Of a stretch of 64,000 nt of DNA, positions 35,815 to 43,984 are shown piece after piece. The translations under genes and the position numbers were made by a program. The notes under the pieces are model-generated. The model was given only the letters and a program-made list of their open reading frames with translations, was not told where the DNA came from and did not search any database. Position 1 is the first letter of the stretch; each line of letters starts with the position of its first letter. Origin of the DNA: SSC4 sp964443225 (GTDB lineage: Bacteria; Chloroflexota; Anaerolineae; SSC4; Amarolineaceae); assembly GCA_964443225.1 (NCBI GenBank), contig CAYUCC010000001.1:88920-152919 (forward strand), read 5' to 3'.

Positions 35815-36423
35815 TCAGTCGGCTGTGCGTTGTACGGCGGCGGCTTCTTCTATGGCATACCGTAGCGCGGCGAAGGCAATGGCGGCCGTTAGCTTGCGCA
35901 AGGAGGGCAGGGTGATCGAGTGCTGGCTGCGGACGCGATGGTCGAGCACGACCGTCGGCAGCACGTAGAACTCCCACTGCGCCACGTTCAATGGATCCAG
36001 GGTGGCCTGATCGGTATGTGCCAGCAGGGCAAACACGTACACATCGGCATGTCGACTGGCATCCTGGCTCTGGACAAGGCCATGTCTGTCCCAGGCCAAC
36101 GTTTTTGGGGTGCGAAAGCTGATCGGTGAGAGCCGGCTTTGGTGCCAGCTTTGCACGTAGGCCGCCGATTTGACCTCGACGCGCGTGCCATCGCCAGCCA
36201 CAACATCGTAGGCAGCCCATTCCTCGCGGACAGTGCGATCTGCCACGCCAAGTGCCTGGGCAACGAGATACTCGGCAATCACGCCGCGAGTCGCATTGCT
36301 CACGAGGTCGGACGTGCTCCACTGCCAGAATTTCAGGAGATCGAAGCCCAGCGGGCGACTTCCATCGTGGAATGGCTCCTGCCCGCTGCGCTTTGTGGGT
36401 TCTATCGGTCCAAGGTCGGTCAT
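35815..36423 (-). CDS. PD-(D/E)xK-like nuclease-fold protein
   Basis: A 202-residue protein with GGAGG five bases before the ATG at 36423. The region DLVSNATRGVIAEYLVAQAL is followed by EWAAYDVV...DGTRVEVKSAAYVQSWHQS, which contains the D-x(n)-E-x-K signature of PD-(D/E)xK nucleases, then LSPISF and a C-terminal helical region. No known restriction family is assigned. Its place beside the type I restriction genes suggests a DNA-targeting conflict role. Some such proteins are non-catalytic. Confidence 0.65.
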   Translation of the reverse strand: MTDLGPIEPTKRSGQEPFHDGSRPLGFDLLKFWQWSTSDLVSNATRGVIAEYLVAQALGVADRTVREEWAAYDVVAGDGTRVEVKSAAYVQSWHQSRLSPISFRTPKTLAWDRHGLVQSQDASRHADVYVFALLAHTDQATLDPLNVAQWEFYVLPTVVLDHRVRSQHSITLPSLRKLTAAIAFAALRYAIEEAAAVQRTAD

Positions 36424-36562
36424 GTGCCTCCGAAATGCAGTAGGACTGGTTGAAATCTGCTTGACCAACCTGCCGCGTCGTGGTCTGCTTTGCCAGCCAA
36501 GTTATGCCCATGACCCGGCCTGAAGCAAGCGACACCCCACGGCACCAGCCACTTCGACACGC

Positions 36563-36946
36563 TCACTCCGGCGACCCCACGACACCATCCACGCCCTTGA
36601 TCACCGCCTGCGTTGTGCGCCGGGCAACCATGTCGCGCACCGCCGGGTCTTCGAGCGCCTGGGTTACGATCTCCTCCTTGGACAACAGCGGCGTCAACGA
36701 GACCTTGACCACATGGCCCTGCTCGCGCGTCACCTCTTTGCCACCGCTGACTTCAGCGAAGTCGAGCACACTGAGTTTGATGCCCCCGCTGGTGCTGTGG
36801 CTTGCCTTGACCGCGATCTCCAGCTCCACCCTATCGATGAAGAACAACGGGTAGGGGTCTTTGGCCCGCTGCGCCGGGTTGGGCGCCAGCAGCTCCTGCT
36901 TGACCTGGAAGATCAGCTCTTGCAGACCGATTTCGTCCATTGCCAT
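36563..36946 (-). CDS. Trypco2-domain protein
   Basis: A 127-residue protein with AAAGGAG before the ATG at 36946. It begins MAMDEIGLQELIFQVKQELL, then a VELEIAVKASHSTSGGIKLS strand pair and a GHVVKVSLTPLL strand. This is the layout of the 'trypsin co-occurring domain 2' (Trypco2), a small domain found beside trypsin-like, TIR or other effectors in predicted bacterial conflict systems. No trypsin gene is adjacent; the closest neighbours are hsdS and the PD-(D/E)xK-like gene. The C-terminal 30 residues are an extra helical tail. Confidence 0.7.
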   Translation of the reverse strand: MAMDEIGLQELIFQVKQELLAPNPAQRAKDPYPLFFIDRVELEIAVKASHSTSGGIKLSVLDFAEVSGGKEVTREQGHVVKVSLTPLLSKEEIVTQALEDPAVRDMVARRTTQAVIKGVDGVVGSPE

Positions 36947-37040
36947 GTGCGTGCTCCTTTCAGATCGTGAAGATGTGCCCTTCATCGTCCTGGCTGCGCA
37001 GATCGAGAGTGCGGTGGTGTGTTCATGTCGTATACCAGAA

Positions 37041-38771
37041 TCAGACTGGCAAATCCGCGGCTTCACGGCAAATGCCTGACAGCACCGCCGCCGTCAGGCT
37101 GCGGCGCTGCACCTCGGCCCGTACCAACCCCGCCTGCAACGCATCACACAGCCGCATGAGCTGGTCGACTTTGGCGACGATGCGGTGTTGCTCGGCAGAT
37201 GGCGGCAACGCGATTGGATAGTCAGTCAAGGCTTTGCCGGTGAAGTGTTTGATGGTTGCACCCGTGAAATACTTTTCCAGGCGTCCATTCCGGGCATCGG
37301 CCCAAAAATGAAATAGAAGGTATCTTGGGATGATGTCGCCGTATGGTCTCACCCTATGGATGGCCTTCTGAAACATCATCGTTTTGTCCATGTACGACCA
37401 GATTGCACATCGGCCTGGCTCACCACCCTCGCAGATAAGTAGATCGCCGTTTCGCAATTGATACTCATCGAACTCGCCTGGTTCGAACCGCATTTCCTGA
37501 ACATCACTCAGATCAATTCGGTCCCACTGCACGTTGATGTTGCGCAGGTAAGGCCTGTACTCACCTCTGTTCTTGTGTTTGTCCAACATCTTTCCCAGAC
37601 GGTGATCAGAGATTTCTCCTATGCTAACCCACTCCCAGGTCTCTGGTAGACGCTTTGGCAGCTCATTCCTACCTTTTGATCGTGGACGTGCCGCTAATTC
37701 CAAACTTCTTGGCACTCCCATCTGTCCTTTTTGTCTTGCGATTCGCTTCAACAACTCCCCCGCCGGCTCATCCTCCGCATCCTGCGGCACCAACTTCCCG
37801 CGCACCGCCAGATCGAGGATCGCCTGCCGCAGGTCGGCCACGTTGCGCGGATCGTTGTAGAGCAGGTCGAAGTGGTCGCGCAGCGTGCACCACGCCGCCT
37901 GGAACTCGCCGTCGTCCTGCGCGCGGTGCAGCCGGTGCAGCGCGGCCCGGTTGGCGGTGACGATGTCCGCCTGCGCCTGGCGCAGTTTGGCCTCCAGGGC
38001 GCGGGTCTGGGCGAAGAGCTCGTCGACTTTGGCGACGATACGGTGTTGTTCGGCGAGGGGTGGAAGAGGGATCTGCAGATCGCTTAACTGGGTCTGATTG
38101 ATGCTCGCTTGTCCTGTTGTCTGTTTGGCGATTTCATCAAAGATTGAACGCGTAATCGTGGTACGTAACAGAATGCTCACAAATTCTGGCTGCACACAGC
38201 CGGCTCGAAAACGCACCCGAATGTTCTTGCTTTCATACACAAGGGGCTCAACCAGTGCTGGGATTACAGCGGCCTTTCCAACCAGTTCGCGACTGTTGAC
38301 TCGGTTGACTATGAGATCACCAGCGCGTAGTCCATACGTTTGTAGTTCGTCGGCCGTTAACTCCATGCGCTTCAGATCATGAAAGGAGATGGCTCCTGCC
38401 TGAATGTTATACATTCGAAGGCACGCGATGCCCCTGTCATCATAGAAGCTCGCTGGCTTATAAATCCCGTTGGTCATGGACTCAACGATTTCCCCCAATC
38501 TTATCCACACCCAGCCAGCCGGGATCACAAAGGGTACTGTTTTGACGATAGGATCATGACCGACCCGCGTTCTGGTTCCATCTTCAACTCGCAACTGCTC
38601 GCTTTGGGACCTGTTCTGCCTCAGTAACTCAATCACCGGCTCATCCTCCGGACCCTGCGGCACCAGCTTCCCCTGCACCGCCAGCTGCAGGATCGCCTCG
38701 TTCAGCCGCTGGACGTCCTCCGGCGTGCGGATCAGCTCGTCGAAGTGCGGAAAGAGCAGCTCAAGCGTCAT
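37041..38771 (-). CDS. hsdS: Type I restriction-modification specificity subunit HsdS
   Basis: A 576-residue DNA-recognition subunit. The ATG at 38771 overlaps the end of hsdM by 11 bases; the longer upstream frame is a shadow of hsdM. Two target-recognition domains (about 70-200 and 340-480) each end in a conserved PLPPLAEQHRIVAKVDEL / LPPSAEQHRIVAKVDQL helix that fixes the spacer between half-sites, and LRQAILDLAVRGKLVPQ repeats precede each domain. The two domains differ in sequence, so the site should be a bipartite asymmetric one. The near-repetition of the conserved parts allows domain exchange. Confidence 0.93.
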   Translation of the reverse strand: MTLELLFPHFDELIRTPEDVQRLNEAILQLAVQGKLVPQGPEDEPVIELLRQNRSQSEQLRVEDGTRTRVGHDPIVKTVPFVIPAGWVWIRLGEIVESMTNGIYKPASFYDDRGIACLRMYNIQAGAISFHDLKRMELTADELQTYGLRAGDLIVNRVNSRELVGKAAVIPALVEPLVYESKNIRVRFRAGCVQPEFVSILLRTTITRSIFDEIAKQTTGQASINQTQLSDLQIPLPPLAEQHRIVAKVDELFAQTRALEAKLRQAQADIVTANRAALHRLHRAQDDGEFQAAWCTLRDHFDLLYNDPRNVADLRQAILDLAVRGKLVPQDAEDEPAGELLKRIARQKGQMGVPRSLELAARPRSKGRNELPKRLPETWEWVSIGEISDHRLGKMLDKHKNRGEYRPYLRNINVQWDRIDLSDVQEMRFEPGEFDEYQLRNGDLLICEGGEPGRCAIWSYMDKTMMFQKAIHRVRPYGDIIPRYLLFHFWADARNGRLEKYFTGATIKHFTGKALTDYPIALPPSAEQHRIVAKVDQLMRLCDALQAGLVRAEVQRRSLTAAVLSGICREAADLPV

Positions 38772-40215
38772 GGCCGGGCCTCTCCAGCGCGGCTTGCAGG
38801 GCGGCGCGCAGGGCGGCGCGGCGGGCGGTGATGTCGGCCTGCAGGGCCTGGACCTGCGCCAGCAGCTTGTGCGGGTCGCCGTGGCTGGGGTCCTCGGCGT
38901 TGGGGTTTTTGATGTCCAGGTTGTAGTTGCGCGCCTTGATCTGCTCGACCGGCACCCGCCAGGCGCGCTCGTTCTCCTGCCGGTCGTGCCACCAGGCCTT
39001 CTCCAGCTCGAACTCCTCGCTGCGGATGGGCCGCGTCTTGGTGTACTTCTTGTAGCCCTCGGGCAGTGGATGCTCGAAGTACCACACTTCGCTCGTCGGC
39101 TCACCCTTGGTGAAGAACAGCAGGTTGGTGTTGATGTCGGTGTAGGGCGCAAAGACGCCGTTGGGCAGGCGCACGATGGTGTGCAGGTTGCAGCGCTCCA
39201 GCAGGTGCTCCTTGAGCCGCGTCTTGACGCCTTCGCCAAACAGCGAACCATCGGGCAGCACGATTGCACCCTGGCCGCCATCCTCCAGCAGGTGCACGAT
39301 CAGCGCCAGGAAGAGGTCGGCGGTTTCCTTGGTCTGGAACTGCGCCGGGAAGTTGCTCTCGACCCCGGGCTCCTCCATGCCGCCGAAAGGCGGGTTGGTG
39401 AAGATGTAACGCACCCGGTCGCGGTCGCTGTAATCGCGGTACGGCCGCCGCGCCAGCGCGTTGTCGCGCTCGACGTGCGGCGTCTCGACGTCGTGCAGGA
39501 TCATGTTGGTGACGCAGAGCAGGTGCGGCAGCGGCTTCTTCTCCACACCCCAGATCGAACGGCTGAGCCGCTCGGCGGCGGCGGTGGTGTGGACGTAGCG
39601 ACCGCGGATGTGCTCCAGCGCACAGATCAGGAAGCCGCCCGTGCCGCAGGCCGGATCCAGCACCACGCCGTCCAGCCGGGGATCGGTCACGTCGACCATG
39701 AACTGCGTCACGGCGCGCGGGGTGTAGTACTCGCCGGCGTTGCCCGCACTCTGCAGGTCGCGCAGGATCTTTTCGTAGAGGTCGTTGAACAGGTGGCGGT
39801 CGTGCAGCGAGTTGAAGTCGATCTGGTTGATCTTGTTGATCACCTGGCGGATCAGCGTGCCCGACTTCATGTAGTTGTAGGCGTCGGTAAAGACGTCCTG
39901 CACGATGAAGCCGCGCGGATCGGCCGCCGCGCTGAACTGCAGACCCTTCAGCGAAGGGAAGAGGTCGTTGTTGATGAAGCCGAGCAGCTCATCGCCCGTC
40001 ATGCCTTCATCGTCGGCCGCCCAGGCGCGCCAGCGCAGCCGCACCGGGATGGGTGATGCATACCGGGGATCGATCTCGTACTCCTGCTCTTTGTCGTCGA
40101 AAATCTTGAGGAAGAGCATCCAGACGAGCTGCGAGATGCGCTGCGCGTCGCCGTCCACGCCGGCGTCCTGGCGCATGATGTCTTGGATCGATTTGACGAG
40201 AGTGGTGATGGACAT
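38761..40215 (-). CDS. hsdM: Type I restriction-modification DNA methyltransferase HsdM
   Basis: A 484-residue N6-adenine methyltransferase. The N-terminal helical domain (QRISQLVWMLFLKIFDDKEQ) precedes the SAM-binding motif DPACGTGGF at about 185 and the catalytic motif NPPFGG at about 273. It forms M2S with HsdS, or R2M2S with HsdR. The C-terminal region ends AALQAALERPGHDA, overlapping the hsdS start. A 45-bp palindrome lies about 100 bases before the start. Confidence 0.95.
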   Translation of the reverse strand: MSITTLVKSIQDIMRQDAGVDGDAQRISQLVWMLFLKIFDDKEQEYEIDPRYASPIPVRLRWRAWAADDEGMTGDELLGFINNDLFPSLKGLQFSAAADPRGFIVQDVFTDAYNYMKSGTLIRQVINKINQIDFNSLHDRHLFNDLYEKILRDLQSAGNAGEYYTPRAVTQFMVDVTDPRLDGVVLDPACGTGGFLICALEHIRGRYVHTTAAAERLSRSIWGVEKKPLPHLLCVTNMILHDVETPHVERDNALARRPYRDYSDRDRVRYIFTNPPFGGMEEPGVESNFPAQFQTKETADLFLALIVHLLEDGGQGAIVLPDGSLFGEGVKTRLKEHLLERCNLHTIVRLPNGVFAPYTDINTNLLFFTKGEPTSEVWYFEHPLPEGYKKYTKTRPIRSEEFELEKAWWHDRQENERAWRVPVEQIKARNYNLDIKNPNAEDPSHGDPHKLLAQVQALQADITARRAALRAALQAALERPGHDA

Positions 40216-40315
40216 GAAGGACTATCCGTTCTCCTGGTAAATGAGGCAGGTCGGCTCCCACCATGCATCCCGCCTTACTGCGTGCAGGAGATGTTTTGAG
40301 ACCACGTAGTCCTGG

Positions 40316-40360
40316 AACCATGGCATTTGTGCAAGAAGTTCTTGCACAAATGCCATGGTT
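40316..40360. repeat. 45-bp perfect palindrome upstream of hsdM
   Basis: AACCATGGCATTTGTGCAAGAA at 40316-40337 is a perfect inverted repeat of 40339-40360, around a single central base. It sits between the PIN toxin gene and hsdM. The gap 40216-40605 also holds the palindrome AAGCCCGCGGGCTT (about 40484-40497) and a CCTGCCTCGC/GCGAGGCAGG pair (about 40503-40576). Possible roles are a terminator for the toxin operon or an operator controlling hsdM. Confidence 0.85.
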
Positions 40361-40605
40361 TAGGGTAAACTCCAGATGACAAAACGGCTTGCCGTTTCTC
40401 TCTTCTAACGAATCGTCACCTCTTCGTGGGTGGCTTGCCCAAATGGGCTAGTTGGAGGAGTTTTTTTTGACCCTTTCAGGACAAAAAGCCCGCGGGCTTC
40501 TCCTGCCTCGCGAGAATTCGCCGAGTGTGGTGACCTGTTCCCTTCCTATTTGTGGGATCTGGGCTAGCGAGGCAGGTTCGTGTGCTGGAGGTCTTTCAGC
40601 AACAA

Positions 40606-41079
40606 CTACTCATCAGCCAGAGACAAGACTTTTGCCAGCAGAGCTTCCGCGTAATGTAGCGGAGAAGAACGAAGCTTGTCCACGTAAGGCTTGATCTCGC
40701 GAATGACAGACTTGTGTTTTGCCAGCAGAAGAATCCCCAGTGCCCCGACGCACACGATCTGATTTTGCTCGGCAATGGCCCTCGCACGACGGTCATCGAT
40801 CAACAATGCATCGGCTGAGAGCTGCTTGTAGAGCGCCATGGCCTCTAACTCTCCTCGCCCCAAACTGCCCGCAACCACAATCCACCGGGACATGTCCACA
40901 CTGACGACGCGACCAGTCAGGAAAGTTGCCAGCGCAACTCCTTGCGGTTTTCCTGGAACCACAACTTCGTCATAGACCGCCGTCGGAACCTTGACGTCTT
41001 CGTAGATCTGGACAAGGACATCCAGCGCGTCGCAGGTCGCCAGAGCCACCAATGCGGAGCTATCGGCAATCACCAGCAT
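40606..41079 (-). CDS. DUF3368/PIN-like toxin
   Basis: A 157-residue protein. It begins VIADSSALVALATCDALDVL with the first PIN Asp, has EVVVPGKPQG and a GRGELEAMALYKQL helix with a conserved Glu, then DALLIDDRRARAIAEQN with the Asp pair, and ends GILLLAKHKSVIREIKPYVDKL. This matches DUF3368 proteins, PIN-fold predicted RNases that pair with UPF0175 antitoxins. The start is 3 bases after the antitoxin stop. The module interrupts the hsdR-hsdM order. Confidence 0.85.
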   Translation of the reverse strand: MLVIADSSALVALATCDALDVLVQIYEDVKVPTAVYDEVVVPGKPQGVALATFLTGRVVSVDMSRWIVVAGSLGRGELEAMALYKQLSADALLIDDRRARAIAEQNQIVCVGALGILLLAKHKSVIREIKPYVDKLRSSPLHYAEALLAKVLSLADE

Positions 41080-41082
41080 GAT

Positions 41083-41334
41083 TTACTCCCCGATGAGCTG
41101 ACGATACTCCGCCTCTAGTTCGCCTGGCGTCTGGGTCTGTAACGAAACACCCTGGCGTCTACAAAACTCAAGGAAAGTGTATCGATCGACGCCCGCGAGC
41201 TCACATGCGGCGCCGATAGACAATTCCCTCGCACGGTACATGCCGAGCGCAGCGTACAGGCGTATCTTGTGGGACACACGCTCACGTGGTTCAGCCAGAA
41301 ACGGTTCTTGGGGAACAGTGATTGTTATCTGCAT
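41083..41334 (-). CDS. UPF0175-family antitoxin
   Basis: An 83-residue protein. ATG at 41334 is preceded by AAGGAG; an upstream ATG at 41355 is less likely. It has a short beta-strand start MQITITVPQEPF, then the UPF0175 helices HKIRLYAALGMYRARELSIG and AACELAGVDRYTFLEFCRRQ with a helix-turn-helix character. It should bind the DUF3368 toxin and repress the operon. Confidence 0.85.
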   Translation of the reverse strand: MQITITVPQEPFLAEPRERVSHKIRLYAALGMYRARELSIGAACELAGVDRYTFLEFCRRQGVSLQTQTPGELEAEYRQLIGE

Positions 41335-41468
41335 AGGTGACTCCTTGATCGGCATCCTCCTGAATCATACACGACTTTGCACGATTCACACAAGTTGCCG
41401 AATTGTGTCAGTGGCAAGACGGTTCTTGTCTCTCGTTCAGTGACTGATGAGGGGTGAAACCAGCGTAA

Positions 41469-41491
41469 TTGTGCAGCAGGTTGCTGCACAA
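41469..41491. other. 10-bp hairpin downstream of hsdR
   Basis: TTGTGCAGCA at 41469-41478 pairs with TGCTGCACAA at 41482-41491 with a 3-base loop. It shares the TTGTGCA core of the 45-bp palindrome before hsdM, so the toxin-antitoxin pair lies between two related inverted repeats. Confidence 0.6.
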
Positions 41492-41566
41492 ATGGCTCAT
41501 CCGACCAGGACGCGTATGCCTCACGGTATCCTTCGTTACCCGCAAAGCATGCCCTTCATGTAGGGC

Positions 41567-43927
41567 TTACGCCGCCTTGTAGATTTCCTGCTCCAGCTCG
41601 CGCACGGCCTGCAAGAATTTGTTTTTGCTGCCGAAAGAACCCAGGATCTGCACCGGCCGGCCGATCTGATTGATCGGCGGTAACTGCAGCACCTCGGCCA
41701 CCCTGGTTTCGTCGCGCGCCTCTTCGATGGTGGCGATGCCCTGGTCGGCGTATTTGTCCAGTAGTGCTTCGAGCGTGCGCCGCGCCATGCCGCCGTACTG
41801 GTCGAACACGGCGCTCTTACGCGCGCTGCGGGCGCGTGCACTGCGGGTCAGCGGCGCGCGGTCGAAAGCCACGTGGCAGATCAGGTCGAAGGGGTCCAGA
41901 TCGCCGGTGGTTTGCGCCTGGAGCTGCTCCAGCAGAAAGCCCTGCTCCACCAGCTCCTCCAACACAGCCCCCTTGCGTTCGGCTGCGCTCCAGCGCTGGA
42001 GGAAAGCGTCCAGCGAGGCAAAGTGGGCGCGCAGGTTCTCACGGCTGAAGTCGCGGAACGACACCGTCTGCAGGTTGCCGGCGCGGTCCAGGTACTGGAC
42101 ACGTTCGGCCAGGACCTGCACCTCGACGGCGTCGACGTAGTACTTCTGCCGCCGCGCGGCCCGCTCGACGATCTGCGGCCCGGTCGCGTCGGGTTCCGCA
42201 TAGGTCATGTCGCCGCGGCTGAGCTCGTCCGGCGCGGTGGGATCGAACGGGCCGGGTTCGTAGATCTGCACCGGCTCGCCGTCGAAGTCCGGGTCGGCAA
42301 AGAGCCGGGTGACGTTGCGGAAGTCGATGATGGTGAAGAAGGTCTTGCCAAAGTCCTCGCGGATGCGCGTGCCGCGGCCGATGATCTGTTTGAACTCGGT
42401 CATGGAATTGATGGTGCGGTCCAATACGATCAGGTGGCAGGTCTGCGCGTCCACGCCGGTGTTGAGCAGCCGGGAGGTGGTCGCGATGACGGGATAACGT
42501 TCCTCGGGGCTGATGAAGTTGTCCAGCTCGGTCTTGCCCGCCGGGTTGTCGCCGGTGATGCGCATCACGTAGCGCCGGTTTTCGTGCACCAGGTCGCCGT
42601 TCTGGTTGGCGATGGCGTGGCGCATGCGCTCGGCGTGTTCGATGTCCTCGCAGAAGATGATCGTTTTCTGGTAGCGGCCGATCTGGCGCAGGTACTCGCT
42701 CACCCGCCAGGCGACGACGCGGGTGCGCTCGTCCAGCACCAGCGTGCGGTCGAAGTCGCGCGCGGTAAAAAGCTCGTCGGGAATCGGCGTGCCGTAGCGG
42801 TCCAGCTCACCCAGCCGCGGATGCCAGCCATCCACGTCGCGGTCCAGGTCGATGCGGATCACTTTGTAGGGCGCCAGAAAACCGTCCTCGATGCCCTGCC
42901 TCAGCGAGTAGGTGTACACCGGCTCGCCGAAGTAGTCGATGTTGGAGACCGCGGCGGTTTCTTTGGGTGTGGCGGTCATGCCGATTTGGGTGGCAGAGCC
43001 GAAGTACTCCAGCACCTCGCGCCAGGCCGAGTCGTCGGCCGCGCTGCCGCGGTGGCACTCGTCGACGATGACCAGGTCGAAGAAGTCGGGCGAGAACTGG
43101 CGGTAGGCGTTCTGCCAATCCTCCGTGCCGGAGATGCCCTGGTAGAGCGCCAGGTAGATCTCGTAGGACTTATCCACCTGGCGGTCAGTGATCTTGGTCA
43201 TCGCCTCGCCAAAGTGCTTGAAGTCATTGGTTTTGGTCTGGTTGATCAGGATGTTGCGATCGGCCAGAAAGAGCACACGCCGGACGACGCGCGCTTTCCA
43301 CAGCCGCCAGATGATGTGAAACGCGGTGTAGGTCTTGCCCGTGCCGGTCGCCATGACCAGGAGGATACGCTTTTGTCCGCGGGCGATTGTTTCGACCGTG
43401 CGGTTGATCGCCACCCGTTGGTAATAACGCGGCTCACGACCGGTGCGGTCGAGGTGATAGTCCTGGCCGACGACGGCGGCGACCGCGGGGTGCAGCGTCT
43501 TGTGCGCCACCAGGCGCTGCCACAGCGTCTCCGGGCTGGGGAATTGGCTCAGCGCCAGCTCCTGCTCGACCGGGCCCGCCGTCGCCAGGCGGTCGTGCTC
43601 CATGAATCCATCGCCGTTGGAGGTATAGACAAAGGGAACGTCCGTCATCTCGGCGTAGGCCAGGGCCTGGTCCATACCAGCGCTGAGGGCATGGTTATTG
43701 TCTTTGGCCTCGACGATGGCCAGCGGGATGTTGGGCTTATAACACAGGAGATAGTCGACACGTTTGCGCAGCTCGCTGCGCACCGACAGGTTGCCGCGCA
43801 CGATGATCCGCCCATCCGTGAAGGTGATTTCCTCGCGGATCTGGTCGGCGTGCCAGCCCGCCTGCTGCAAGGCGGGGGTGATGTAGCGTGTACGGATTTC
43901 GCTTTCGGTCAGGGCCTTTTTGTTCAT
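41567..43927 (-). CDS. hsdR: Type I restriction endonuclease HsdR (EcoEI type)
   Basis: A 786-residue motor-nuclease subunit. The N-terminal PD-(D/E)xK nuclease has Asp58 in VDYLLCY and Glu73/Lys75 in AIVEAKDNN. The superfamily 2 translocase has Walker A MATGTGKTYTAF at about 190-200, DECHRG, MTATP, and motif VI QIIGRGTRIRED. The C-terminal domain of about 200 residues binds the methyltransferase. The size fits EcoEI/type IB-like HsdR. It is separated from hsdM-hsdS by the UPF0175/PIN pair, and follows the DUF4143 ATPase gene by only 57 bases. Confidence 0.95.
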   Translation of the reverse strand: MNKKALTESEIRTRYITPALQQAGWHADQIREEITFTDGRIIVRGNLSVRSELRKRVDYLLCYKPNIPLAIVEAKDNNHALSAGMDQALAYAEMTDVPFVYTSNGDGFMEHDRLATAGPVEQELALSQFPSPETLWQRLVAHKTLHPAVAAVVGQDYHLDRTGREPRYYQRVAINRTVETIARGQKRILLVMATGTGKTYTAFHIIWRLWKARVVRRVLFLADRNILINQTKTNDFKHFGEAMTKITDRQVDKSYEIYLALYQGISGTEDWQNAYRQFSPDFFDLVIVDECHRGSAADDSAWREVLEYFGSATQIGMTATPKETAAVSNIDYFGEPVYTYSLRQGIEDGFLAPYKVIRIDLDRDVDGWHPRLGELDRYGTPIPDELFTARDFDRTLVLDERTRVVAWRVSEYLRQIGRYQKTIIFCEDIEHAERMRHAIANQNGDLVHENRRYVMRITGDNPAGKTELDNFISPEERYPVIATTSRLLNTGVDAQTCHLIVLDRTINSMTEFKQIIGRGTRIREDFGKTFFTIIDFRNVTRLFADPDFDGEPVQIYEPGPFDPTAPDELSRGDMTYAEPDATGPQIVERAARRQKYYVDAVEVQVLAERVQYLDRAGNLQTVSFRDFSRENLRAHFASLDAFLQRWSAAERKGAVLEELVEQGFLLEQLQAQTTGDLDPFDLICHVAFDRAPLTRSARARSARKSAVFDQYGGMARRTLEALLDKYADQGIATIEEARDETRVAEVLQLPPINQIGRPVQILGSFGSKNKFLQAVRELEQEIYKAA

Positions 43928-43984
43928 GCCGGCACTGCTGCCTCTACAGCGTAATCGATGGCCATGCTCAAGCCAAATGGCCCA

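Noticed and set aside
38772..39281. 170-codon N-terminal extension of hsdS
   Set aside because: It reads hsdM DNA in another frame; the true start is the ATG overlapping the hsdM stop.
41873..43954. Plus-strand frame of 693 codons opposite hsdR
   Set aside because: Antisense shadow of hsdR with no domain signature.
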